DNA of 12,436 nucleotides from Bacilli bacterium (GTDB lineage Bacteria; Bacillota_I; Bacilli_A; RF39; UBA660). Location of the stretch: contig JAFUZI010000102.1 of the NCBI GenBank assembly GCA_017476705.1, forward strand, positions 1 to 12,436, given 5' to 3'. The translations under genes were made by a program, and so were the position numbers. The notes under the pieces are model-generated. The model was not told where the DNA came from. It saw only the letters and a list, made by a program, of their open reading frames with translations, and ran no database searches. Shown in pieces: positions 4,909 through 11,549 of the stretch; position 1 is the first letter of the stretch, and every line of letters begins with the position of its first letter.

Positions 4909-6813
4909 ATGGCAAAATATGATGAAAATTCGATTAAAGTATTAGAGGGACTTGAAGCCGTTAGAAAAAGACCTGGAATGTATATTGGTTCAACTGATAA
5001 AAGAGGCCTACATCATTTAGTATGGGAAATCGTTGATAATGGTGTCGATGAGGTAATAAATGGTTATGGTAAAAAAATAACTATTACAATACATAAAGAT
5101 GATAGTATAACTGTTGAAGATGAAGGACGTGGAGTCCCAGTTGGAATGCATGCAAGTGGTATATCAACTCCTGAGGTTATATATACTATCTTACATGCAG
5201 GTGGTAAATTTGAAGCTGGTGGATATAAAGTATCTGGAGGACTTCATGGTGTTGGTGCATCAGTAGTAAATGCTTTATCTACATGGATGGATGTATATAT
5301 TAAAAGAGATGGATATAATCATTATATTCGTTTTGAAGATGGTGGGCATACTAAAATACCTTTAAAAAGGTTAGAAAAAACAAGTAAGACTGGTACAAGT
5401 GTAACCTTTAAACCAGATCCAGAAATATTTTCAACTACTGTATTTTCTTATTCAACTATATGTGAAAGAATGCAAGAATGCGCGTTTTTACTTAAAGGAC
5501 TAACAATTGATATTATTGATGAAAAAGAAAATAGAAGTGAAAGTTATCATTATGAAAATGGGTTAGAAGCATTTGTTGAATATTTAAACGAAGATAAAAA
5601 TGCACTTCATAATGTTGTAGAATTTAGTGGCTCTAAGGAAGGTATTAATGTTGATATTGCGTTTCAATATACAGATAGTTATTCTGAAAACATAATATCT
5701 TTTGTTAATAATGTTAAAACCAATGATGGGGGTACTCACGAAGTAGGATTTAAAACTGCTTTAACTCGTGTGTATAACGATTATGCTAAGGCTAATGGAT
5801 ATTTAAAAGCTAAAGATAAGAATTTTGAAGGCCCTGATACAAGAGAGGGTTTAACTGCTATAATTTCTCTTCAAATACCAGAGTCTTTACTTCAATTTGA
5901 AGGACAAACTAAAGGAAAACTTGGTACTCCTATAGCTCGTAATGTAGTTGAATCTATAGTATCAGAAAAACTACAATTTTTCTTGGAAGAAAATAATCAA
6001 ATTGCAACTGATATATTAAATAAAATGGTAAAATCAAAAACAGTTAGAGAAGCTGCAAGAAAAGCAAGAGATGAAGCAAGAGCTGGAAAAAACAAAAGTA
6101 AAAAAGAGCAATCTTTATCAGATAAACTTGCTCCTGCTCAATCTAAGGATAAAACTAAATGTGAACTTTTCTTAGTCGAAGGTGATTCAGCAGGTGGATC
6201 TGCTAAATTAGGTCGAAATAAAAAATATCAAGCCATACTTCCTTTACGTGGTAAGGTACTTAATACTGAAAAAGCAAATATGGAAGATATTTATAAAAAT
6301 GAAGAGATAAATACTATGATTCACACCATTGGTGCTGGTGTAGGATCTGACTTTGATATTAAAGATTGTAATTATGATAAAGTAATTATTATGACCGATG
6401 CCGATGATGATGGAGCTCATATTCAAATACTTCTTATAACATTCTTCTATCGTTATATGAAACCATTAATCGAAGAGGGAAGACTTTATATTGCAATGCC
6501 ACCATTATATCAAATAACTAGTGGCAAAGATGAATTCTATGCTTGGACAGAAGATGATAGAAAAGAAATAACATCATCTTTAAAAAAGAATTATCAAATA
6601 TCTAGATATAAAGGACTTGGTGAAATGGATGCAATGCAGTTAAGAGAAACAACAATGGATCCAGATAAGCGAAGCTTAATTAAAGTATCTATTATAGATG
6701 GAGCATTAGCTGAAAAACGTGTTAGTGTATTAATGGGAGATAAAGTTGAACCTAGAAAAGAATGGATAGAAGAAAATGTAGATTTTACTATTGTTGATAA
6801 TTATATAAAATAG
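4909..6813 (+). CDS. parE: DNA topoisomerase IV subunit B
   Basis: ParE is the ATPase subunit of topoisomerase IV, which with ParC decatenates daughter chromosomes. Visible in order: the GHKL ATPase (E40, N44 in EIVDNGVDE; DEGRGVPVG 71-79; GGLHGVGAS 110-118), the transducer domain with QFEGQTKGKLG (329-339), then the TOPRIM domain (EGDSAGGSAK 424-433; TDADDDGAHI 496-505) and the C-terminal RYKGLGEM (566-573) and MGDKVEPR. ParE rather than GyrB is favoured by GSTDKRGLHHLV, FVNNVKTNDGGTHEVGFKTA, the VREAARKAR helix, KLAPAQSK and IGAGVGSDF, which match staphylococcal ParE better than Bacillus GyrB. Length (634) is normal. DADDDG has Asp where Val or Thr is usual; the metal-binding Asp residues are intact. 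A terminator follows at once, so no parC is co-transcribed. Confidence 0.9.
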   Translation: MAKYDENSIKVLEGLEAVRKRPGMYIGSTDKRGLHHLVWEIVDNGVDEVINGYGKKITITIHKDDSITVEDEGRGVPVGMHASGISTPEVIYTILHAGGKFEAGGYKVSGGLHGVGASVVNALSTWMDVYIKRDGYNHYIRFEDGGHTKIPLKRLEKTSKTGTSVTFKPDPEIFSTTVFSYSTICERMQECAFLLKGLTIDIIDEKENRSESYHYENGLEAFVEYLNEDKNALHNVVEFSGSKEGINVDIAFQYTDSYSENIISFVNNVKTNDGGTHEVGFKTALTRVYNDYAKANGYLKAKDKNFEGPDTREGLTAIISLQIPESLLQFEGQTKGKLGTPIARNVVESIVSEKLQFFLEENNQIATDILNKMVKSKTVREAARKARDEARAGKNKSKKEQSLSDKLAPAQSKDKTKCELFLVEGDSAGGSAKLGRNKKYQAILPLRGKVLNTEKANMEDIYKNEEINTMIHTIGAGVGSDFDIKDCNYDKVIIMTDADDDGAHIQILLITFFYRYMKPLIEEGRLYIAMPPLYQITSGKDEFYAWTEDDRKEITSSLKKNYQISRYKGLGEMDAMQLRETTMDPDKRSLIKVSIIDGALAEKRVSVLMGDKVEPRKEWIEENVDFTIVDNYIK

Positions 6814-6838
6814 AAAAGTTTAATACTTTTCTTTTTTT
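6813..6838 (+). terminator. Terminator after parE
   Basis: GAAAAGT (6813-6819) pairs with ACTTTTC (6825-6831) around a 5-base loop, followed by T7 (6832-6838). It begins at the last base of the parE stop codon. Confidence 0.85.
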
Positions 6839-6868
6839 CGACTTTTTTTTTGATTATTGTAATATAAA
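6839..6868 (+). promoter_or_regulatory. Possible weak promoter of the SPOR/radC/mreCD/spoIVF operon
   Basis: TATAAA (6863-6868) lies at a suitable distance before the ATG at 6886. Only a poor -35 (TCGACT, 6839-6844) is visible, at a long 18-base spacing. Because a terminator separates parE from this operon, some promoter is expected here, but the exact element is uncertain. Confidence 0.4.
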
Positions 6869-6885
6869 ATGATTTTGGTGATGTT

Positions 6886-7323
6886 ATGAAAAAATACTTT
6901 TTATCCATATTTATGTGTATAATTGTTGGCGTTTTATTATCAAGAATACTATTTAATCAATATAATACTAATTTAGCATTTAAAAATGAGGAAAAGGCAT
7001 ATTTCTTTTTAATCGGTAAATATAAAAATATGGAAGATTTTAAAGATTCTAACAAATATGATAGTTATATATATATTAAGACAAAAGATGGATATTATAT
7101 ATATACAGCAATTACAAAGGATAATTATGAAAAGGTTCAAAATTATATGGATAGATTAGGATATAAAACAACTGTTGAAGAAAAAGGCGTTAATTCTAAA
7201 TTTTTATCTAGATTAAAAGAGTATGATGATAGGCTTAAAGAAACAGATAATACACTTGATGTAAAAAGAATAATAAGTGATATCTTAAAGTCATATGAGG
7301 AGTTGATTAAAAGTGAAAATTAA
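6886..7323 (+). CDS. Single-pass membrane protein with SPOR-like domain (SpoIIB-like by position)
   Basis: The 145-residue protein has a short cytoplasmic tail, one membrane helix (residues ~4-23) and an outside domain. Residues ~38-99 alternate strand and helix in the SPOR order: AYFFLIGKYKNMEDF, then YIYIKTKDGYYIYTA, then YEKVQNYMDRLGYKTTV. SPOR domains bind peptidoglycan with stripped stem peptides, often at division or engulfment sites. In B. subtilis the SPOR protein SpoIIB lies at the same end of the radC-mreCD-spoIVFAB cluster, which supports the assignment, although SpoIIB is much longer. A helical, charged tail (~105-142) follows. GGTGAT at 6877-6882 supports the start. The 3' end overlaps the radC start by 11 bases, so the two are translationally linked. 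The SPOR call is a judgement by eye. Confidence 0.7.
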   Translation: MKKYFLSIFMCIIVGVLLSRILFNQYNTNLAFKNEEKAYFFLIGKYKNMEDFKDSNKYDSYIYIKTKDGYYIYTAITKDNYEKVQNYMDRLGYKTTVEEKGVNSKFLSRLKEYDDRLKETDNTLDVKRIISDILKSYEELIKSEN

Positions 7324-7990
7324 AGATATACCTTTAATTGATAGGCCGATTGAAAGATTAATTAATAAGGGTGTAACGTCTCTTTCTAATGAGGAATTGC
7401 TTGCAATAATTATTAGAACTGGGACAAAAGAAAAATCAGCTAAAGATATTTCTAGTGAACTTATAGGTAATTTTGGTTCTTTAAAAAATTTAGCTGATTC
7501 ATCATATGAACAATTAAAAACTATAAAGGGAATAGGTAAATCTAAGTCCGCACTTTTAATATCATGTTTTGAACTTTCAAAAAGAATAAATACGAGTATT
7601 GATAGTATTATAAATATAAAAGCAAATAGGCCAGATATAATATTTAATTATTATAAACAATTGTTAAGCGATAGAAAACAAGAATATTTTTATGCAATAT
7701 ATTTAAATATAAGAAATAGAATTATTAAAGATAAACTTTTATACATTGGTACAATTAATTATAGTATTGTTCATCCAAGAGAGGTTTTTAGGGAGGCATA
7801 TTTGGCTGGAGCCTCATCAATAATTTTACTTCATAATCATCCTGGAGGAAGTGTATTTCCAAGTAAAAATGATATTGATACAACTAAAAGACTAAAAGAA
7901 GTTGGTGATTTAATGGGAATAAAAATAGTTGATCATATAATTATAGGTAAAGATAAATACTACAGTTTTTATGAGAATAATGATTTATGA
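7313..7990 (+). CDS. radC: RadC family JAB/MPN-domain protein
   Basis: The protein has 225 residues. It has an N-terminal helical part (RPIERLINKG, SLSNEELLAIIIRTG), a helix-hairpin-helix (IKGIGKSKSALL, 71-82), then a JAB/MPN metalloprotease-like domain with HNHPGG (H174, H176) and D187 ten residues after the second His, the complete JAMM metal set. Despite the gene name, RadC is not established as a DNA-repair enzyme; its role is unresolved. The start is GTG 7313, supported by GAGGAG at 7297-7302; it lies inside the end of the SPOR-like gene. The stop overlaps the mreC start (ATGA). The same radC-mreC order occurs in B. subtilis, though mreB is missing between them here. Confidence 0.95.
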   Translation: MKIKDIPLIDRPIERLINKGVTSLSNEELLAIIIRTGTKEKSAKDISSELIGNFGSLKNLADSSYEQLKTIKGIGKSKSALLISCFELSKRINTSIDSIINIKANRPDIIFNYYKQLLSDRKQEYFYAIYLNIRNRIIKDKLLYIGTINYSIVHPREVFREAYLAGASSIILLHNHPGGSVFPSKNDIDTTKRLKEVGDLMGIKIVDHIIIGKDKYYSFYENNDL

Positions 7991-8802
7991 AAAAGAGAAA
8001 ATATATATTTTTAATAGTAATAATAATTGTTTTTTTTCTGATAGTATTTTTATTTGCCTTTAAAAGTGATAGAAAACTTACATATGTTGAGTCTTTTATA
8101 AAAGAGCCTATTGTGTATATTCAAAAAGGTATACAAGTACCTATAAGTTTTTTTAAAGATAAATTAAGTACATTAAAAACTAATAATAAACTATTAAATG
8201 ATTTAGCTAAATATAAAAAAACTGATATGAATAATAGTATTTTAAAAATGAATTTAAAAGAAAAGAATAAAGAAATTTCTGAGTTAAAAGACTTACTTGG
8301 AATTAAAAAAATTGATAATTATGAACCAGTATATGCAAATATAGTAAATAGAAATATAGGATTATGGTATCAGACGCTAACTATTGATAAGGGATCAGAT
8401 AGTTTATTAAAAGAAAATGATTTGGTTATAAATGAAGATGGTTTAATAGGTAAAATTACAAAACTAACTAAAAATACATCAAATGTTAAATTACTTACTA
8501 GCGTGAATAATATGTTTCAAGTCGGTGTTCTTATAAATAATGAAGGTGATGAGGTATTTGGTATTTTAAATGATTATAAAAATGGATTATTTATAGTACG
8601 TGGTCTTTCTTATAATAAAGAAATAAAAAAAGATTCTTTAGTTACAACATCAGGACTTGATAAATCTTTTTTAAAAGGAATTAATGTAGGTAAAGTTTAT
8701 GAGGTTAAAAAAGATGAATATGATTTAGAACAAATTGTTTATGTGAAGCCATGCGTTAATTATAACAATATTAATTATATTGCTGTTATGAGGTCAAAAT
8801 GA
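7987..8802 (+). CDS. mreC: Rod shape-determining protein MreC
   Basis: MreC is the bitopic scaffold of the elongasome, linking cytoskeletal MreB to the wall-synthesis enzymes outside the membrane. The 271-residue protein shows a basic N-tail, a membrane helix (~5-24), a coiled coil (~60-95, NNKLLNDLAK through KNKEISELKDLLGI), then the two beta-barrel lobes with ANIVNRNIGLWYQTLTIDKGS, EDGLIGKI, LLTSVNNMFQVGV and TSGLDKSFLKGINVGKV, all MreC hallmarks. It overlaps radC upstream and mreD downstream by 4 bases each (ATGA), so expression is coupled. No mreB is present beside it, unlike in B. subtilis; MreB would have to be encoded elsewhere or absent. Confidence 0.95.
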   Translation: MKKRKYIFLIVIIIVFFLIVFLFAFKSDRKLTYVESFIKEPIVYIQKGIQVPISFFKDKLSTLKTNNKLLNDLAKYKKTDMNNSILKMNLKEKNKEISELKDLLGIKKIDNYEPVYANIVNRNIGLWYQTLTIDKGSDSLLKENDLVINEDGLIGKITKLTKNTSNVKLLTSVNNMFQVGVLINNEGDEVFGILNDYKNGLFIVRGLSYNKEIKKDSLVTTSGLDKSFLKGINVGKVYEVKKDEYDLEQIVYVKPCVNYNNINYIAVMRSK

Positions 8803-9239
8803 TTTTTTTAGCATTCTTATTAGATGGTATTTTTTCTCTTTATTTTTCAAATGTTAGTTTTTTATTTACTATAAGTACAATTGCTTTTATATCATATAAG
8901 GATGATACTAATTTATTATCTATTATGGTAGCAGGTATTTTATATGATATTGTGTATACAAATACTATAATAGTAAATACACTTATATTTTACATTTTGT
9001 TTTTGATATCATTAGCTTATAACAAAAAATATAGAAGAAATTTATTTAATTTAATATTATTAAATAATATAGTTACTATTTTATATATTTTATTTACATA
9101 TCTTTTATTAAGATTTTATGGTGTTATTAACTATAATATTTTTTATATGTTAATATCTATATTAAAATGTCTTATATTAAATTCATTTTATATTATTATT
9201 TTATATATATTATTTCATAAAAATAAATTTTATACATAG
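8799..9239 (+). CDS. mreD: Rod shape-determining protein MreD
   Basis: This is a small (146 residues), very hydrophobic protein with about five membrane helices. The block MVAGILYDIVYTNTIIVNTL fits the MreD pattern GLLxDxxxxxxxGxN, and the family is otherwise weakly conserved. MreD works with MreC and RodA/PBP2 in cell-wall elongation. The assignment rests on this motif, the length, and the position right after mreC with an ATGA overlap. AGGT upstream of the ATG serves as a modest SD. Confidence 0.88.
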   Translation: MIFLAFLLDGIFSLYFSNVSFLFTISTIAFISYKDDTNLLSIMVAGILYDIVYTNTIIVNTLIFYILFLISLAYNKKYRRNLFNLILLNNIVTILYILFTYLLLRFYGVINYNIFYMLISILKCLILNSFYIIILYILFHKNKFYT

Positions 9240-9257
9240 TATTTATTGGTGATATTC

Positions 9258-9788
9258 ATGAGAAAAAAGAAATGTTTTATAGATAGAGTAAATAATTTTA
9301 TGATTGTGTGTATTATCACTATTATTACGCTTATTCTTTTGAAGAGTAATTCAAGTTTTAAAGAATTTTTTTATAAGAATGTATATGAAAAAAATTTTAA
9401 TTTTGCATATTTTAATGTACTTTATAAAAAGTACTTTGGTTCACCTGTGCCTAGTGAAAATAAGACAAAAACTGTATTTAGTGAAAAATTAAAATATAGT
9501 TCTAAGAAAAAGTATTTAGATGGTGTAGAACTTACAGTAGATAATAATTATTTAGTGCCATCAATAAATAGTGGAATGGTAATTTTTAAAGGTGAAAAAG
9601 ATGGATATGGTAGTGTGATTGTAATAGAAGGCATAGATGGTATAAAAACACTTTATGGAAACATTAATTCCAATTTAAAAATGTATGATTATGTTGATAA
9701 AGGCCAAAATTTAGGTGAAGCAAGTGGCAAACTTTATTTAACATTTAAACGCGAGGATACTATTTTAAATTATGAAGATTACATTTAA
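9258..9788 (+). CDS. spoIVFA: Membrane-anchored degenerate M23 (LytM-like) protein, SpoIVFA-like
   Basis: I start this at ATG 9258, behind GGTGAT (9248-9253), rather than at the upstream TTG 9246, which overlaps that SD; the product is 176 residues. It has one membrane helix (~14-30), a linker, and a C-terminal fold like M23 peptidases: LVPSINSGMVIFKGEKDGYG, then VIVIEG, TLYGNI, and VDKGQNLGEASGKLYLTF. Active M23 enzymes have His at the IxH, YxHL and HLHF positions; here these are G/E, GNI and LYLTF, so zinc binding is lost. In B. subtilis, SpoIVFA is an inactive M23-fold partner that holds and inhibits the SpoIVFB protease. Position directly before spoIVFB (17-base overlap) supports the same job. 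Sequence similarity to SpoIVFA itself was not tested. Confidence 0.78.
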   Translation: MRKKKCFIDRVNNFMIVCIITIITLILLKSNSSFKEFFYKNVYEKNFNFAYFNVLYKKYFGSPVPSENKTKTVFSEKLKYSSKKKYLDGVELTVDNNYLVPSINSGMVIFKGEKDGYGSVIVIEGIDGIKTLYGNINSNLKMYDYVDKGQNLGEASGKLYLTFKREDTILNYEDYI

Positions 9789-10482
9789 AGTACATCCTTT
9801 TTTTTATATCTTTGCGTTTATTTGTATAATAACAGGATATTTTAAAAATTTTTTAATAATTTCTTTTATTATTATATTTCATGAAACTGGTCATATAATT
9901 GCTTCTATTTTATTTAACTGGAAAATAGATAGAGTTATATTGCTTCCATTTGGTGGAATTACTATTTTTAATGAATATATTAATAGGCCTTTAAAAGAAG
10001 AGTTTATAATTGCTATAACGGGTCCATTATTTCAAAGTATTTTATTTTTAATTGATAATAATTTATTTAGGACTTATAATTTATATTTGCTTATTTTTAA
10101 TTTAATTCCAATTATTCCATTAGATGGTTCTAAAATATTAAATATTTTTTTAAATAAATTTTTGCCATTTAAAATGAGTCATATAGTAAGTATTATTATT
10201 TCGTTTATATCGCTTTCGTTAATTTTTTTTATTAAGTTTAATTTAATTATTTATATCGCACTTATTATTCTTTTTATTAAAAGTTTTAAAGAATTAATAG
10301 AACACAATTATTTATTTAATAAATTTTTACTTGAAAGATATATGAATAATTTTAAATTTTATAAATCAAAAATAGTTAGTGATAAAATTTATATGAAAAG
10401 GGATTATAAACACTTATTTAAAATAAATAATAAATATATAGAAGAGAGTGTTTTTTTGCTTAAATTGTTTGACAAGTCTTAA
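9772..10482 (+). CDS. spoIVFB: SpoIVFB-type site-2 intramembrane metalloprotease
   Basis: The protein has 236 residues and several membrane helices. The zinc site HETGH (37-41) and the third ligand D118 in IIPLDGSK are intact, with the family signatures LLPFGG (57-62), NRPLKEEF (71-78), and ITGPL (82-86). NRPLKEEF, the LPF near 131-133 and FLLERY further on match B. subtilis SpoIVFB closely. In that organism it cuts pro-sigma-K in the mother cell during sporulation. The C-terminal part after FLLERY is short: Bacillus SpoIVFB (~288 residues) ends in a CBS domain, here reduced to ~50 residues. It overlaps the SpoIVFA-like gene. The promoter for rplU lies inside its last codons. Another substrate than pro-sigma-K is possible. 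Confidence 0.9.
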   Translation: MKITFKVHPFFYIFAFICIITGYFKNFLIISFIIIFHETGHIIASILFNWKIDRVILLPFGGITIFNEYINRPLKEEFIIAITGPLFQSILFLIDNNLFRTYNLYLLIFNLIPIIPLDGSKILNIFLNKFLPFKMSHIVSIIISFISLSLIFFIKFNLIIYIALIILFIKSFKELIEHNYLFNKFLLERYMNNFKFYKSKIVSDKIYMKRDYKHLFKINNKYIEESVFLLKLFDKS

Positions 10483-10497
10483 GTTTTATAGTATAAT
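10469..10497 (+). promoter_or_regulatory. Consensus promoter of rplU-prp-rpmA
   Basis: TTGACA (10469-10474) and TATAAT (10492-10497) are spaced by 17 bases. The -35 lies within the last codons of spoIVFB (stop ends at 10482), so the ribosomal operon is transcribed independently of the sporulation-type operon, although no terminator separates them. Confidence 0.92.
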
Positions 10498-10501
10498 TTC
10501 T

Positions 10502-10592
10502 AGGTGTGTAGAGCCTCACTCTACAACCACTCAAAAAAGGTTTTAAAACGTAAGTTACCTTAATGGTGAGTCTTAGTATTATTAAAGGAGGT
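10502..10592 (+). ncRNA. L21-type leader RNA upstream of rplU
   Basis: The ~95-base leader has two clear hairpins. TGTAGAG (10507-10513) pairs with CTCTACA (10519-10525) around CCTCA, extended by GGTG (10503-10506) with CACT (10528-10531). Then TAAG plus TTACC (10551-10559) pairs with GGTGA (10565-10569) and CTTA (10572-10575), with a GT bulge. The SD AAAGGAGGTC follows. Position and shape fit the L21 leader described for Firmicutes, thought to bind L21. No terminator is visible, so control would be translational or by another route. Confidence 0.7.
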
Positions 10593-10597
10593 CAAAT

Positions 10598-10900
10598 ATG
10601 AAAGCTATTATTGAAAATGGTGGTAAACAATATTCTGTAGAAGAAGGAAAAGTTCTTTTTATAGAAAAAATGAATGTTAACCCTGGAGACAAAGTTGTAT
10701 TCGATAACGTTTTAATGGTAGATGGAAAAATCGGTACACCTTATGTAAAAGGTGCTAAAGTAACTGCTGAAGTTGTTAAATTAGGTAAAACTAAAAAAGT
10801 TCTAGTTTACAAATATAATGCTAAAAAACAATATCGTAAACTTCAAGGACATCGTCAACCATATACTCAAGTTGAAATCAAGAAAATTGAAGTTAAATAA
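10598..10900 (+). CDS. rplU: 50S ribosomal protein L21
   Basis: The protein (100 residues, usual length) begins MKAIIENGGKQYSVEEG, a near-consensus L21 N-terminus, and ends in YRKLQGHRQPYTQVEIKKI, the conserved 23S rRNA-binding end. L21 binds 23S rRNA in the large subunit. AAAGGAGGTC at 10584-10592 supports the start. It is the first gene of the rplU-prp-rpmA operon, and its stop overlaps the prp start (TAATG). The upstream leader suggests autoregulation. Confidence 0.98.
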   Translation: MKAIIENGGKQYSVEEGKVLFIEKMNVNPGDKVVFDNVLMVDGKIGTPYVKGAKVTAEVVKLGKTKKVLVYKYNAKKQYRKLQGHRQPYTQVEIKKIEVK

Positions 10901-11187
10901 TGATTAAAATATCGAGAAAAAATGATTTAATCATCATTGATGGACATTCAGGATATAGTGAGTATGGAACTGATATTGTATGTTCGAGTGTAAGCAGTAT
11001 TGCTATTACATCTGTTAATGCTATTTTAAAGTATGATGAGGATGCTTTAAAATATAAAAAGAAAGATGGTTATTTAGAAATTGAAATTCTAAGACATGAT
11101 CAAACAATAGATTTAATAATTGATAATATGTTTGATATGTTGCATGATTTAGAAAAACAATATAAAAACTATATAAAATTAATATAA
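10900..11187 (+). CDS. prp: Prp cysteine protease for L27 maturation (YsxB family)
   Basis: This 95-residue protein sits between rplU and rpmA as in other Firmicutes. The catalytic His is H16 in GHSGYSEYG and the Cys is C28 in DIVCSSVS; the spacing and surrounding residues match Prp. In Staphylococcus aureus, Prp removes the N-terminal extension of ribosomal protein L27, which is needed for a working ribosome. The neighbouring rpmA does encode such an extension, so enzyme and substrate are both present. Start ATG 10900 overlaps the rplU stop, so translation is probably coupled. Confidence 0.95.
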   Translation: MIKISRKNDLIIIDGHSGYSEYGTDIVCSSVSSIAITSVNAILKYDEDALKYKKKDGYLEIEILRHDQTIDLIIDNMFDMLHDLEKQYKNYIKLI

Positions 11188-11201
11188 GGAGGTGTTACCT
11201 A

Positions 11202-11492
11202 ATGATGAAGTTAATGTTAGACATTCAATTATTCGCTCATAAAAAAGGTCAAGGTTCTACTAAAAACGGTCGTGATTCAGAATCTAAAAGACTTGGTGCT
11301 AAAGCAGCTGATGGTGAATATGTAACTGGTGGATCTATCATCTATCGTCAAAGAGGTACTAAAATATATCCAGGTAAAAACGTTGGTATAGGATCAGATG
11401 ATACTATTTACGCAAAAGTTTCTGGTTATGTTAAATTTGAACGTTTAGGAAAAGACAGAAAACAAGCTAGTGTTTATGAAGAAAGAGTTTAA
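11202..11492 (+). CDS. rpmA: 50S ribosomal protein L27 with Prp-cleavable N-terminal extension
   Basis: The 96-residue protein carries the L27 core (TKNGRDSESKRLGAKAADG, GSIIYRQRGTKIYPG, DDTIYAKVSGYVKFER). L27's N-terminus reaches the peptidyl-transferase centre. Ahead of the mature end is the extension MMKLMLDIQLF; by analogy with S. aureus, Prp would cut between F11 and A12 to leave AHKKGQG. AAGGAGGTG at 11186-11194 favours ATG 11202; ATG 11205 three bases on is a near-equal alternative. The terminator overlaps the stop codon. Confidence 0.97.
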   Translation: MMKLMLDIQLFAHKKGQGSTKNGRDSESKRLGAKAADGEYVTGGSIIYRQRGTKIYPGKNVGIGSDDTIYAKVSGYVKFERLGKDRKQASVYEERV

Positions 11493-11507
11493 TTAACTCT
11501 TTTTTTG
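11482..11507 (+). terminator. Terminator of rplU-prp-rpmA
   Basis: AAAGAGTT (11482-11489) pairs with AACTCTTT (11495-11502) around TAATT, followed by T to 11507. The 5' arm is the end of the rpmA coding region and the loop contains its stop. Confidence 0.88.
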
Positions 11508-11514
11508 TTTTTTC

Positions 11515-11543
11515 TTTACAAATTATAAAATTTAGAGTATTAT
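11515..11543 (+). promoter_or_regulatory. Promoter of the T-box/aspS transcript
   Basis: TTTACA (11515-11520) and TATTAT (11538-11543) are 17 bases apart, one mismatch each from consensus. The predicted start near 11550 precedes T-box stem I by about 10 bases. Confidence 0.8.
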
Positions 11544-11549
11544 TAATAT

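Noticed and set aside
6244..6426. Antisense frame inside parE
   Set aside because: It lies opposite highly conserved TOPRIM coding sequence and has no supporting signals.
4909..6813. Calling the type II topoisomerase subunit GyrB
   Set aside because: Several signature segments (FVNNVKTNDGGTHEVGFKTA, KLAPAQSK, VREAARKAR) match ParE rather than Bacillus GyrB.
7988..8802. Use of TGA as tryptophan (Mycoplasma-type code)
   Set aside because: TGA ends radC and mreC in standard ATGA overlaps, and Trp is encoded by TGG throughout.
9246..9257. TTG 9246 as start of the SpoIVFA-like gene
   Set aside because: It overlaps the GGTGAT SD that serves ATG 9258.
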